Positions 9,179 to 17,909 of a stretch of 64,000 nt of DNA are shown in pieces. The DNA lies in contig NC_014145.1 in NCBI RefSeq assembly GCF_000253115.1, positions 3,474,001 through 3,538,000 of the forward strand. Reading direction: 5' to 3'. The notes under the pieces were generated by a model. That model worked only from the letters and a program-made list of their open reading frames with translations, had not been told where the DNA came from and searched no databases. The stretch comes from Thiomonas arsenitoxydans. GTDB lineage: Bacteria > Pseudomonadota > Gammaproteobacteria > Burkholderiales > Burkholderiaceae_C. The translations under genes and the position numbers were made by a program. Within the stretch, counting starts at the first letter, position 1. Each line of letters begins with the position of its first letter.

Positions 9179-10019
9179 TCTTGACTGGCGGGAGATCGTG
9201 TACCAGGAGCCGCAGCCCGAACTCAGCGGTGATGCCACCGCGGGCTACGGCCACGTCATGCAGCCCGGCGTGGATCTGAGCCACGGCGTAGCCCTTTATC
9301 TCGACGACATCAGCGTGAGCTTCGACGGCTTTCGCGCCCTCAACAAACTCAGCCTCTCGCTCGACGTGGGCGAGCTGCGCTGCATCATCGGACCCAATGG
9401 CGCGGGCAAGACCACCATGATGGACGTCATCACCGGCAAGACGCGGCCCGACTCGGGCACCGCCTTTTTCGGCCAGACCATCGACCTGCTCAAGCTGCGC
9501 GAGGCCGAGGTGGTGGCCGCCGGGGTAGGCCGCAAGTTCCAGAAGCCCACCGTGTTTGAAGACCTCAGCGTGCAGGACAACCTGGAGCTGGCCCTCAAGT
9601 CGGACAAGCGCGCGCGCAACACCCTGTTCTTCCGCCTGAGCGCGGCGCAGCGCCAGCGAGTAGAAGAAGTGTTGGAACAAATTCGCCTGCACGACCAGGC
9701 TGCACGCCGCGCCGGTGACCTGTCGCACGGCCAAAAGCAATGGCTGGAAATCGGCATGCTGCTGATGCTTGAACCGCAACTGCTGCTGCTTGACGAGCCC
9801 GTGGCCGGCATGACCGACTTTGAAACCGACCGCACCGCCGAACTGTTCATCTCACTGGCGGGTAATCACACCCTCATGGTGGTGGAGCACGACATGGAGT
9901 TCGTGCGCAAGATCGCCCACAAAGTCACCGTGCTGCACGAAGGCAGCGTGCTCGCCGAAGGCAGCCTGGAACAGGTACAGGCCAATGAGCGCGTGGTCGA
10001 GGTCTATCTTGGACGCTGA
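9171..10019 (+). CDS. urtD: Urea ABC transporter ATP-binding protein UrtD
   Basis: LivG-type ATPase of the urea importer, 282 residues. Walker A is GPNGAGKTT (about residues 74-82), the signature is LSHGQKQWLEIG and Walker B is LLLLDEPVAGM, with the H-loop in MVVEHDMEFV. I chose GTG 9171 because GGAGG lies 7 nt upstream and the frame gives VANLDWREIVYQEP, usual for UrtD. An earlier in-frame ATG would overlap urtC by more than 90 bp. The start overlaps the urtC stop by 8 bp. Confidence 0.94.
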   Translation: MANLDWREIVYQEPQPELSGDATAGYGHVMQPGVDLSHGVALYLDDISVSFDGFRALNKLSLSLDVGELRCIIGPNGAGKTTMMDVITGKTRPDSGTAFFGQTIDLLKLREAEVVAAGVGRKFQKPTVFEDLSVQDNLELALKSDKRARNTLFFRLSAAQRQRVEEVLEQIRLHDQAARRAGDLSHGQKQWLEIGMLLMLEPQLLLLDEPVAGMTDFETDRTAELFISLAGNHTLMVVEHDMEFVRKIAHKVTVLHEGSVLAEGSLEQVQANERVVEVYLGR

Positions 10020-10046
10020 ATCTGGACGCTGAACCAGCCACACACC

Positions 10047-10739
10047 ATGCTCAACATCGACACGGTCAACCAGTACTACGGCGGCAGCCACATCCTGCGC
10101 AACGTCAGCTTGCGTCTTGAAAAAGGTCAAGTGCTCACCCTGCTCGGCCGCAATGGTGTGGGCAAGACCACGCTGCTTAAATCCCTCATGGGGTTGGTGC
10201 CGATCAAGAGCGGCAGCATCACCCTCGATGCCGAACGCATTGACACCCTGCGCCCGGACGCCCGTGCCCGGCTGGGTATCGGCTATGTGCCGCAGGGCCG
10301 AGAAATTTTCCCCCGCCTCAGCGTCGAAGAAAACCTGCACATGGGCCTGGCCTACAAGCCCGGTGCCGCCACCGTGCCGCAAGAACTGTTCGAACTGTTC
10401 CCCGTGCTCAAGCAGATGCTGCACCGCCGTGGCGGCGACCTTTCCGGCGGCCAGCAACAACAGCTCGCCATCGCCCGGGCGCTGGCCGCAGGCCCCAAGC
10501 TTCTCATCCTCGACGAACCCACCGAAGGCATCCAGCCCTCGATCATCAAGGACATCGAGCGCGTCATCCGCATGCTTGCCCAGCGCGGTGACATGGCCAT
10601 TCTGCTCGTCGAGCAGTACTACGACTTCGCCAAATCACTGGCCGACACCTATTGCGTCATGTCGCGCGGCGAAATCATCAAGTCCGGCCAGGGCGCCGAT
10701 ATGGACGTTGACGGTGTCCGTGATCTGATCGCGGTTTGA
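10047..10739 (+). CDS. urtE: Urea ABC transporter ATP-binding protein UrtE
   Basis: LivF-type ATPase, 230 residues, partner of UrtD. Walker A GRNGVGKTT, signature LSGGQQQQLAIARAL and Walker B LLILDEPTEGIQP are all intact. NQYYGGSHILRNVSL near the N-terminus is the usual UrtE opening. It is the last urt gene and is followed by a 306-bp gap before ureD. Confidence 0.95.
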   Translation: MLNIDTVNQYYGGSHILRNVSLRLEKGQVLTLLGRNGVGKTTLLKSLMGLVPIKSGSITLDAERIDTLRPDARARLGIGYVPQGREIFPRLSVEENLHMGLAYKPGAATVPQELFELFPVLKQMLHRRGGDLSGGQQQQLAIARALAAGPKLLILDEPTEGIQPSIIKDIERVIRMLAQRGDMAILLVEQYYDFAKSLADTYCVMSRGEIIKSGQGADMDVDGVRDLIAV

Positions 10740-11045
10740 GGGTGTGCGACAGCCCACCGCACTACACGCGCATCGACCGAGCTGTGGGCTGGCCTGTCCA
10801 GCTCGCGTCCACTTTCAGCACAAGGGTGTGGATTACCGTGGTGCAGACGTCCACATAGCTCACTCGGTCTGACCGAGACCATCCTGAACGCGGCCTACTC
10901 TCTCCAGCCCTCAACGAGTGGGCGAAGGAGAAATGGTCTTTGAATTTTGCAGGGCCGACCAAGACATATCGGGTCTCTGTTACAAAGCCAATCTGCATTG
11001 TGTGATGCTGCTAGACGATATTGTTCGACTTTCTCCTGTTCATAC
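10740..11045. other. Intergenic region between urtE and ureD
   Basis: No convincing gene. Two palindromes are visible: CAGCCCAC (10750-10757) with GTGGGCTG (10784-10791), and CTCGGTC-T-GACCGAG (10863-10877). Neither is followed by a T-run, so neither is a clear intrinsic terminator. Short frames here have the look of coding debris but match nothing I recognise. A promoter for ureD may lie in the AT-richer part after about 10970. Confidence 0.5.
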
Positions 11046-11882
11046 ATGACGCCTTGGCACTCCCGCTTGCAATTGCGGTTCTCCGCCGAACCGGCGCGCA
11101 CGGTGCTGCGCCACCAACACGAGGGCGGCCTGCGCGCGCTGGCCAGCCACTATCCCGAAGACCCTCAAATCTGCCATCAGGTGCTGGTGCACCCGCCGGG
11201 CGGGTTGGTGGGCGGCGACATTCTGGACATCGACCTGTCGGTGCAAGAAGGCGCGCATGCGTTGGTCACCACGCCGGGGGCAGGACGTTTCTATCGCAGC
11301 ACCGGCGCGCCTGCGCGGCAGACCCTGGAAGCCCGGCTGGCGCCGGGCGCAAGGCTGGAATGGCTGCCGCTTGAGACCCTGGCCTACAACGACTGCCTGG
11401 GCGAGAACCGCAGCCGCTTTCACCTCGCGCCGGGCGCCGAGCTGATGGCCTGGGATCTGCTCGCGCTTGGTCTGCCTGCGGCAGACGCCGCGTTCCGCTC
11501 CGGCCGCTTCACCCAGCACATCGAGCTGCCCGGCATCTGGTTGGAGCGCGGTTGCATCGCGGGTGACGACGACGCGCTGCTGCATGGGCCGGGCGGTTTG
11601 CGCGGCCATACCGCGCTGGCCACCCTGTTCTTCGCCGCGGGCAGCCCGCTGGCCTCGCCACGCCGTGAGGCGCTGCTCGATGTGGCGCGGCAGGCGGCCG
11701 ATGACGCGCAGCAGGCCAGCGTACTTTTTGGCGCTACCGCACCGCATGCGCAGATCGTTGCCTTGCGGGTGCTCGGGCATCGCATCGAGCCGGTGGCGGC
11801 GCTGTGCCGCGCGGTGTGGGCTGCTTGGCGGCAGACGGGGTGGGGTGTGGAAGACTGCGCGCCGCGCGTTTGGTCGACTTGA
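11046..11882 (+). CDS. ureD: Urease accessory protein UreD
   Basis: UreD (UreH) is the scaffold that binds apo-urease and recruits UreF and UreG for nickel insertion. The 278-residue protein contains the hallmark LVHPPGGLVGGDILDIDLSV (about residues 43-62) and TTPGAGRFYRST, plus WLPLETLAYNDC. ATG 11046 lies close to the family start; earlier in-frame codons add unrelated residues. Unlike the other ure genes it is on the plus strand, downstream of urtABCDE. In related bacteria ureD normally precedes ureA, so the block has probably been inverted. Confidence 0.95.
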   Translation: MTPWHSRLQLRFSAEPARTVLRHQHEGGLRALASHYPEDPQICHQVLVHPPGGLVGGDILDIDLSVQEGAHALVTTPGAGRFYRSTGAPARQTLEARLAPGARLEWLPLETLAYNDCLGENRSRFHLAPGAELMAWDLLALGLPAADAAFRSGRFTQHIELPGIWLERGCIAGDDDALLHGPGGLRGHTALATLFFAAGSPLASPRREALLDVARQAADDAQQASVLFGATAPHAQIVALRVLGHRIEPVAALCRAVWAAWRQTGWGVEDCAPRVWST

Positions 11883-12038
11883 CAACCCGTTCAAGGTTGG
11901 CGCCGCGCGCAGGTCGTTTGCCATGGATGGGACGTAGGGAAAGAGAAATGCCCCGCCCCCCGGCCTAGGATCACCACAGCGGAAAAGGACACCGGGATCG
12001 TTTGTCGCTTAACGCATCCACATCTCCATGGAACCATA

Positions 12039-12060
12039 AAAAGACTATATTAAGTCTTTT
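12039..12060. promoter_or_regulatory. Inverted repeat upstream of the phd/parE pair, likely operator
   Basis: AAAAGACT and AGTCTTTT are perfect 8-bp arms around ATATTA, ending 19 bp before the antitoxin start. The position and AT-rich centre suit an operator overlapping the promoter, as in Phd/YefM autoregulation. Inferred. Confidence 0.65.
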
Positions 12061-12079
12061 CCAAGTCTGGAGCATAGCC

Positions 12080-12349
12080 ATGCGCTACTCGTCACAAATC
12101 AAGCCCATCAGCTATCTCAAAGCCAACGCGGCTGAGGTTTTAACGCGCCTCGCGCAGCAGCGTGAACCGATGGTCATCACCCAAAACGGCGAGGCCAAGG
12201 CGGTTCTGCAGGACGTCGCCTCGTTCGAAGAAACGCAAGAAACGCTGGCCCTGTTAAAAATCCTGGCGCTTGGAAATCAGGATGTCGTTGCTGGCAAGGT
12301 CACACCTGTAGCTGACGTCGTTTCCCGCCTTCGCGCCAAACGCGCCTGA
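12080..12349 (+). CDS. Phd/YefM-family antitoxin
   Basis: An 89-residue antitoxin. The N-terminal Phd fold is clear: MRYSSQIKPISYLKANAAEV, then VITQNGEAKAVLQDVASFEE, which binds DNA; the Lys/Arg-rich C-terminus would wrap the toxin. It starts 19 bp downstream of an 8-bp inverted repeat and ends 5 bp before the ParE-type toxin. Confidence 0.92.
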   Translation: MRYSSQIKPISYLKANAAEVLTRLAQQREPMVITQNGEAKAVLQDVASFEETQETLALLKILALGNQDVVAGKVTPVADVVSRLRAKRA

Positions 12350-12354
12350 GTCTG

Positions 12355-12696
12355 ATGGCCGACACGCCGACCCAGTTTGAAGTCCTGCTCACTGAGGGCG
12401 CGGAACAGGATTTGGAGGCCATCCACGATTACATCTCCGAACTGGATTGCGTCGCCAACGCCAATCAGGTGTTGGATGACTTGATGGGTGTTGTGCAGAG
12501 CCTGTCGAGATTCCCCGAACGCGGCAGCTATCCGAAAGAGCTACTCGGCCTTGGAATCAAGGAATACCGTCAGACCTTTCTCAAGCCGTACCGCGTGGTC
12601 TATCGTGTCACAGGCCGCCAGGTCATCATTTACCTGATAGCGGACGGACGCCGTGACCTGCAAACCGTGCTTGCTCGCCGCCTGTTGGGCGCTTGA
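12355..12696 (+). CDS. ParE/RelE-superfamily toxin
   Basis: A 113-residue toxin of the ParE/RelE fold. Family features are LLTEGAEQDLEAIHDYI at the N-terminus, LSRFPERGSYPKELLGLGIKEYRQTF in the middle (the FPERG...ELLGLGIKEYRQ segment) and a closing strand YRVVYRVTGRQVIIYLIADGRRD. ParE members poison gyrase and RelE members cut mRNA; the sequence here looks nearer ParE. The antitoxin is the gene immediately upstream. Confidence 0.9.
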   Translation: MADTPTQFEVLLTEGAEQDLEAIHDYISELDCVANANQVLDDLMGVVQSLSRFPERGSYPKELLGLGIKEYRQTFLKPYRVVYRVTGRQVIIYLIADGRRDLQTVLARRLLGA

Positions 12697-13248
12697 CCCG
12701 AAGATAGCAAACCGAGCCGACGCCCGTAAGCTCGACAGGCCAGTCCAAGCCGATTCCCGCTGATTTTGGCGTTGAAGTGAGGGCTGCCGCTTTAAGCTGC
12801 TCGCACCTGCTTGGGCGGGCAAGCGCATGCCGTCGTGGGTCACCCGGTCATGCTGACCAGAGACCCTGCGACAACAACGCCGCCACGGTGCGGGTGAGTT
12901 GATCGTCCGCCAACTGGCCCGTTAGCCGCTTTGGATGCGGCAGCCAATGTCATGACCGTGTCCATTCTGGTGAAGAATGGACCAAAGACGGCAATGACGC
13001 TGTGAGTCGCCGGGGATTTGGACGGTCGCCTCCGCTGTCGCGCTCTCGTGGACTGCCTGCCGTCCGCGCCCCGGTCAACGGCTGCCCACCAGCTCCACAG
13101 CGCCCATGATCGAAGCGGACTTCCTGTTCGTCGATGCCTGTTTCACCGCCGTCTTACGACGACGGCCAGTATCTTCCTCTGCGCAGCTCGCCGTGAAAGG
13201 TGAAGCGTTCAAAGGCCCCAGGCATCCGTTCAGCTTGCGCAGGGGTGT
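12697..13248. other. 552-bp stretch without a recognisable gene
   Basis: Short open frames on both strands look like GC-driven chance frames. I see no RNA gene, no clear promoter and no repeat. It separates the Phd/ParE pair from the J-domain-like gene, and may be debris from insertion of the toxin-antitoxin module. Confidence 0.45.
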
Positions 13249-14352
13249 TCATCGACGTCGGCGGCGGGGACTCAGCTCCTGGGCGAGGAAGTCTTCGAGC
13301 GCAGCCAATGCCTCCTCCCAGCTCTCCTCGGCCAGTGCTTGGCTGGAACGCTCTTGCTCACGCAGCCAGGATTTCATGAAGCGCACCTCGGCTTTGCGCG
13401 AAAGCACCGATTTCAGTTCGCCCTCGACCATCTCCAGGGCGTCGAGTTCCTGTTCGATCAGAGTGTCGATCGCGCGGGGATCGAGCTTCCCGGCGGATGC
13501 GGCGAAGGGCATGTTGATCCGCAGATCCTGCTCGATCAGGGTGATCTCATCCTCCAGGTCGGCAAGCTGGGCTTTGAGCGCCCGGACATAGTCCTTGATC
13601 TGCGCGTCGGCCAGAGACGAAAGGTGGGCGGCGTCGACCATGGCGATTTCAAGTTGCAGGCCGAGCAAGGCGAGGAGATCGCCGTTTTTGTAAGACTGAT
13701 TGGCGCGCTGCAGCAAGGCGGTCTTGCGCGCACGCTCTTCGGGGTCAGACTCGCGGTCAGGATGCAGCGCGCTGGCGAGTTTGCGGTAGATGATGCGCAG
13801 GGACGGGGTTTGGGCGTCTCGCGGCCGCTTCTCCACGTCGATCTGATGCCGTCGGTGAAATCCGGCGCTGTCGTCAGCCTCCGCATCGAAGCCATCGACC
13901 TCAGGCGCGTCGGCATCCTGAGCTTCAGCTTGACTGAACTCGTCGAAGCCAAACAGGTCACCCATCCCAGATTCGCGTTCCTCACGCGCCGGTGCACGCT
14001 GCCGGTTCAGGATCGCCTCGATATCCGCGTCGTGCTGAATGCTCAGGCAGGCATGCGCAAGTACCTCGATCATGGCGCGCAGGCGCTTGTGGTCAGTTTT
14101 GTTGTACCCGGGATCAGCTTGCATGACGTCCAGGGCCAGCAAGAGTTCTTTGCGCATCGCGTTGAGATTGCGCATCTTGGGGTCGATCTGCGCAGCCTGT
14201 GCCTGGGCCGCACGCTGCATCGCATCGTGCCATTGCTGAAGACGATTGCGGGCACGGTGGATCTTGCCGACCAGGGTGTTGAAAGCCTTTTGCTGTTTGC
14301 TCAGCGGCTTGCCAGAAACAGGGGGCTGCAGGGTGATCGCGGGGAAGGACAT
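13249..14352 (-). CDS. J-domain-like (DnaJ-type) protein of unknown partner
   Basis: A 367-residue, mostly helical, acidic protein. Residues about 190-240 resemble a J domain: LRIIYRKLASALHPDRESDP contains the HPD tripeptide that activates Hsp70, followed by RANQSYKNGDLLALLGLQLE. The N-terminal 100 residues and the C-terminal 130 residues are predicted coiled coil, rich in Ala, Glu and Lys. There are no zinc fingers, so it is not DnaJ itself. It ends with an RRRRR tail. Neighbours give no clue to the client. Similar stand-alone J-domain-like proteins are annotated only as molecular chaperone DnaJ. Confidence 0.75.
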   Translation of the reverse strand: MSFPAITLQPPVSGKPLSKQQKAFNTLVGKIHRARNRLQQWHDAMQRAAQAQAAQIDPKMRNLNAMRKELLLALDVMQADPGYNKTDHKRLRAMIEVLAHACLSIQHDADIEAILNRQRAPAREERESGMGDLFGFDEFSQAEAQDADAPEVDGFDAEADDSAGFHRRHQIDVEKRPRDAQTPSLRIIYRKLASALHPDRESDPEERARKTALLQRANQSYKNGDLLALLGLQLEIAMVDAAHLSSLADAQIKDYVRALKAQLADLEDEITLIEQDLRINMPFAASAGKLDPRAIDTLIEQELDALEMVEGELKSVLSRKAEVRFMKSWLREQERSSQALAEESWEEALAALEDFLAQELSPRRRRR

Positions 14353-14585
14353 GGGAACAATCGATTATGGCTGGGTGGCGTCGGCGGTCGTTCGAGGCGG
14401 TGGGCGACTTATCCAGAGCGTTGTCGACGCTTGCGGCGAACCGAGCAAGGCGGCGGACAAAGCGGCCTGATACTACCCGATGGCCTGCATGAACCGATGC
14501 GCATGGGTCGAACGATGGAATGGCCAGAGCCGCCAACCCCGCATCACTTTCAGAAGTGGGTCAATTTTCGTTCGGCACGAACACT

Positions 14586-14963
14586 TCAAACCGCTCCGGC
14601 TTCGGCCTGAATAGGTTGCGGCGGCTGTGCAGAGTCGTCGTCTGCCCGCAGGAAAGTGAGTAGCCCGAATGACGCCAAGGCCAGACCCGGCAGCACCAGA
14701 ACCAGCAGTGCCTCTCGCAAGGCCAGCCGTTCGGCCAGCCACCCTGCACCCAGCGCCAGGGTGGACTGCACGAGCAGCACCAACTGCGCGCCCCTCACAC
14801 TGATCGCCGCGGTCTCCTCGGGGCTGAATCGGCGAAGCCGCGCGGTGTAAGCGATGTTGAACACCATGCTCGAACAGGTGTGCGCTAGTGCAACCGCCGC
14901 AAGCACTAGCGCGAAGCTGTGCGTGGACATGACAAGCACGTAGTGTGAACAGACGCACATCAA
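14586..14963 (-). pseudogene. C-terminal remnant of an MFS transporter
   Basis: About 115 residues with four hydrophobic segments (FALVLAAVALAHTCSSMVFN, AAISVRGAQLVLLVQSTLA, EALLVLVLPGLALASFGLLT) and loop residues like those of MFS exporters of the EntS type. The N-terminal two-thirds of a normal 400-residue transporter is missing. The frame meets a TAG immediately before the IS boundary at 15001, and no matching N-terminal part is visible on the far side of the IS, so the gene was truncated by more than the simple insertion. Confidence 0.65.
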
Positions 14964-15004
14964 CCCGCGTTTCGCAGTGGGTTGTGCAGATCTTTCCTAA
15001 GAAT

Positions 15005-15508
15005 CTATCCGTAAATAATATTGACCTGGAGCGGCACCTTCCGGAACGCAATGATCGCTGCGGCGAGGTGGTTGAGCGCGACGAAACTGCGCTCGAGCTT
15101 CTCGTAGCGCACCAGCAGCTTGCGCAACCGGTTGAACCAGCTATGGCAGACCTCGACGACCCAACGTCGCGCCTTCTTCGTCGGGTCACGCCGCTTGATG
15201 TCTGCCTCTTTGCGGCGGCTGACGACGTGGGCGATGTTGTCATGCTTTTCGATGGTGCGAGCGTTGTCGGCACCGCGATAGCCGGCGTCTGCGCACAGGT
15301 GCTTGTGGCGCCGCGACGGTGGGCTCTCGCGCTTGACCATGATCGCGCTCAGCACCTCGTCCAGGCGCTTGCAGTCATTGATGTTCGCCCCGGTCACGAT
15401 GAGCAACAACGGGACGCCACGGCCGTCCACCAGCAGGTGACGCTTGCTCCCATTTTTTCCCCCGATCCGTCGGGTTTGGCCCGACGGATTGCTGTGCCAG
15501 CGGCGCAC
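15005..15508 (-). CDS. IS5-family transposase, second frame (orfB)
   Basis: Second half of the DDE transposase. It supplies GKNGSKRHLLVDGRGVPLLL, the catalytic Asp in LCADAGYRGADN and the Glu in WVVEVCHSWFNRLRKLLVRYEK (as VVEVCHSWFNRLRK). It overlaps orfA in another frame, with the shift at GGGGGAAAAAATGGG around 15452-15466. It is probably expressed as a fusion with orfA by frameshifting, since on its own it lacks the first catalytic Asp. Confidence 0.85.
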   Translation of the reverse strand: MRRWHSNPSGQTRRIGGKNGSKRHLLVDGRGVPLLLIVTGANINDCKRLDEVLSAIMVKRESPPSRRHKHLCADAGYRGADNARTIEKHDNIAHVVSRRKEADIKRRDPTKKARRWVVEVCHSWFNRLRKLLVRYEKLERSFVALNHLAAAIIAFRKVPLQVNIIYG

Positions 15509-15866
15509 GCGTCATCGCGCCGTCCACGCTCTGCCATCGCCACGCAATGCCTTGCATGTCGTCGTACTCGGCCAAGCCGGCCTTCCACAGCGCCTCGAAG
15601 AAACCTGCCTTTTCCCACTCCAGGAAGCGCTTGTGCACGGCGCTGGCACTGCCAAATCGCTCCTTGGGCAACGCCTTCCACTGACAGCCCGTGCGCAGCA
15701 CGTACACAATCGCCTCAAACACCTGCCGCGCTGGCTTCGGCGGTCGCCCCGCCCCGGGCCTGCGCTTATACACCCTGTCGACCGGCGCGACCCGCTGTGG
15801 AACCAAAGGCTCCGCCCGTTGCCAGAATGCATCCGTCACGACCCACGACTCCGCTCGCTTGGCCAA
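15375..15866 (-). CDS. IS5-family transposase, first frame (orfA)
   Basis: First half of the transposase, 163 residues in frame. The N-terminal domain has VTDAFWQRAEPLVPQR and RPGAGRPPKPARQVFEAIVY, the helix-turn-helix-like part of IS5 proteins, then SVDGAMTRAP with the first catalytic Asp. Past TDRGK the frame diverges into non-homologous residues. orfB continues the protein in the +1 frame after an A6 run, a typical slippery site. Confidence 0.85.
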   Translation of the reverse strand: MAKRAESWVVTDAFWQRAEPLVPQRVAPVDRVYKRRPGAGRPPKPARQVFEAIVYVLRTGCQWKALPKERFGSASAVHKRFLEWEKAGFFEALWKAGLAEYDDMQGIAWRWQSVDGAMTRAPLAQQSVGPNPTDRGKKWEQASPAGGRPWRPVVAHRDRGEHQ

Positions 15867-15997
15867 TGCATTGCTCCGACGCCGCGCATCTCGCGACTCG
15901 GAGTGCCATTTTATCTATTTACGGATAAGTTCTAAGTCGAACAGGGGTAAGGTTAATTCCCAAATAGCATTGGCCCGTTGATGGTTCTGCCTTACGT

Positions 15998-16822
15998 TCA
16001 AGCGGCCACATATTGACGCACATGTTCTTCAGCATGCACGGCATCCTCAGACCAGGACGAGTTATTGGGCGTGTGCAATAGCTGCACAGCTTCTTGCAAG
16101 GCTTCCCCAATGAGCATCACGCAAGGGGAGCCTACTTCCTTGGTTTGAATAGTTTTGCAGAGGTCGGCTAGACGGGTAGCGACGAGGCGCTCCTCTGTGC
16201 AACTGGCAGCCTGAACCAGCATCGCAGGTGTTTCGGGTGGAAGCCCCCCCTGCAGCAGTCCCGCTTCGATGGATGAGGCTTCGGCGACACCCATGTAAAT
16301 GGCTAGGGTCAGCCCTGATTTGGCAAGTGCTGCCCAGCGCAGTGGGCTGCCATCCGGTTGACGGTGGCCGGTGATGAATGCCACACCCGGTGCATGGTGT
16401 CGATGGGTAAGGGATGTGCGTGCTGCCGCTGCTGCCGCCACGCCGGCCGTGATGCCAGGAACGACCTCAACTTGGAGACCGACTGCGTGCAAGGCTGCAA
16501 TTTCTTCTCCTGCCCGACCAAAAACCAGTGGATCACCTCCTTTGAGGCGTACGACACGCTCACCACGAAGGGCCTCATACACCATGAGCCGCTCGATGAA
16601 GTCTTGCGGTGTGCTGGCACACCCGCCACGCTTGCCTACTGAAACGATGCGGCAGTCCGCCGCGAGATGTTTCAGACAGCCGGGATTGACCAGATCGTCG
16701 ACCAGGGCCACTGTGGCCCGCTGCAGCACGCGCGCTGCCTTGAGGGTGAGCAACTCCGGATCGCCCGGACCTGCGCCGACGAGGTGGACGGTGAATCGAG
16801 AAGGGTCAGCGGGGTTGGGCAT
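15998..16822 (-). CDS. cobA: Uroporphyrinogen-III C-methyltransferase
   Basis: CobA/SUMT uses two SAM molecules to turn uroporphyrinogen III into precorrin-2, the first step to siroheme and cobalamin. The 274-residue protein has VHLVGAGPGDPELLTLKAAR at the N-terminus, RLKGGDPLVFGRAGEE in the middle and VVPGITAGVAAAAAARTSL, all SUMT signatures. It overlaps ybiB by 17 bp and is the last gene of the nitrate operon. Siroheme is the cofactor of NirB in the same operon. No fused CysG oxidase/chelatase domain is present; a separate CbiX-type chelatase is at 27.7 kb. Confidence 0.95.
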   Translation of the reverse strand: MPNPADPSRFTVHLVGAGPGDPELLTLKAARVLQRATVALVDDLVNPGCLKHLAADCRIVSVGKRGGCASTPQDFIERLMVYEALRGERVVRLKGGDPLVFGRAGEEIAALHAVGLQVEVVPGITAGVAAAAAARTSLTHRHHAPGVAFITGHRQPDGSPLRWAALAKSGLTLAIYMGVAEASSIEAGLLQGGLPPETPAMLVQAASCTEERLVATRLADLCKTIQTKEVGSPCVMLIGEALQEAVQLLHTPNNSSWSEDAVHAEEHVRQYVAA

Positions 16823-17876
16823 GAGGGTCCTCCGCGCGTGAGCAGGTCAGTGGAGTGGCAATCGCTAACGCGTTGGCACCCGTGCTAGCGGGGGCCATGA
16901 TGGCCTCGCACATGTTGCGGATGCTGGCCATCTGTCGCGCCAAGGGCTCAGGCGGCAGCAAATAGCCGTCGAGCACGGCATGTGTCCAGTCCGCGCTGGC
17001 GTTCAGATCGAGTCCATCGGGCATATGCGGGCAAGGAATGAACGGCGCACCGGCAGGCCACTTTTGCACTGCGCCATCGGCATATAGGCTCAGACGCTCC
17101 GTGTCGCGGTTGGGATGGCCCACGGCCTCGCCCTCGCAGCCTCGAAGCAGCAAGGCGGGCTGCCGCAAGGCAAGCAAAACCTCTTGCATTAGCTGCGCAT
17201 ACTCCGGATGGGTGTAGGCCGTCACGAGCAGGCTGGGTGACTGCAAAGGATTGAGCATCTTGACTACGGAGTGACCGCCGTTGCGCACGCCGAGCACGTT
17301 GCGCCATTGCAGCAATCGGTGCAGCTCTGGGCTGAGGGTGTTCAGCGGCAGCAGCACGGCTTCGTTTTGTTCGAGCCACTGTTGCGCCTGCTCGACACCC
17401 GAGGCGACATGCATACCCAGCGCTTTCCATAGGGGTTCGGTGGGCAGGCGTCCGTGCTCAGTGGACGGGGCGTCAATCACCAGAACGGGAAAATCTTGTT
17501 CGCGCAGGAGTGCGGCGAGCAAGGGTACCTGGTTGGGCAGGCGGCGAGCGCCGTTCGCGCTGGGAATGACCACGACGGGACGCGCGGTGCGCACCACCAT
17601 GGGGGCGATGGTCTGCTGCACGGCCAGGGTGAAGCCTTCAAGTTCTTCGGCGCTCTCGCCCTTCATGCGCAAGGCCAGCAGGAGGCCGCCAATCTGGGCG
17701 TCAGAGACTTCACGCCGCAGCAGCCAGCCCATCAGAATGCGGGCTTGTTCGCGGCTCAGATTGCGGCTGCCGTCCGCGCCGCGACCGATGGTGCGCAACA
17801 TTGACAAAGCCTCGGGATTGAATCGGCCCGGGCCGGTCTCAAGTGCTATGGGAAGCTGGGAAGCGGGGTTGAACAT
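16806..17876 (-). CDS. ybiB: YbiB-like protein (anthranilate phosphoribosyltransferase fold)
   Basis: A 356-residue relative of TrpD. It keeps the N-terminal helical bundle (LSREQARILMGWLLRREVSD, RMKGESAEELEGF) and NVLGVRNGGHSVVKMLNP, but not the canonical TrpD phosphate-binding motif, as in TrpD2/YbiB, which binds nucleic acid and has no known enzymatic activity. It recurs in nitrate assimilation operons of beta-proteobacteria, where its job is unclear. Start ATG 17876 has AGGAGG 8 nt upstream; an earlier TTG (17906) lacks this. The stop overlaps cobA. Confidence 0.85.
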   Translation of the reverse strand: MFNPASQLPIALETGPGRFNPEALSMLRTIGRGADGSRNLSREQARILMGWLLRREVSDAQIGGLLLALRMKGESAEELEGFTLAVQQTIAPMVVRTARPVVVIPSANGARRLPNQVPLLAALLREQDFPVLVIDAPSTEHGRLPTEPLWKALGMHVASGVEQAQQWLEQNEAVLLPLNTLSPELHRLLQWRNVLGVRNGGHSVVKMLNPLQSPSLLVTAYTHPEYAQLMQEVLLALRQPALLLRGCEGEAVGHPNRDTERLSLYADGAVQKWPAGAPFIPCPHMPDGLDLNASADWTHAVLDGYLLPPEPLARQMASIRNMCEAIMAPASTGANALAIATPLTCSRAEDPHAQPR

Positions 17877-17909
17877 GGCGAGAACCTCCTGAAATGGATA
17901 CTGCAAGAA

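Larger units (their letters stand above)
15001..15932 (-). mobile_element. Complete IS5-family (IS427-group-like) insertion sequence
   Basis: A 932-bp element. The ends are inverted repeats: GAATCTATCCGTAAATA at 15001-15017, and GAACTTATCCGTAAATA on the other strand ending at 15932 (15 of 17 identical). It is flanked by TAA on both sides (14998-15000 and 15933-15935), a 3-bp target duplication of the TNA type known for IS427-like elements. Inside are two overlapping transposase frames joined at an A6 run. Confidence 0.9.

Noticed and set aside
10863..10877. CTCGGTC-T-GACCGAG downstream of urtE as an intrinsic terminator
   Set aside because: The loop is one base and no T-run follows, so it cannot be a normal terminator. 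It may be a protein site or chance.
12541..12843. Minus-strand frame over parE and the following gap
   Set aside because: It overlaps a recognisable toxin antisense, and the part outside parE shows no motif.
13339..14610. 423-codon plus-strand frame opposite the J-domain-like gene
   Set aside because: The minus-strand protein has the HPD motif and coiled-coil pattern. The plus frame shows neither, and starts and ends without signals.
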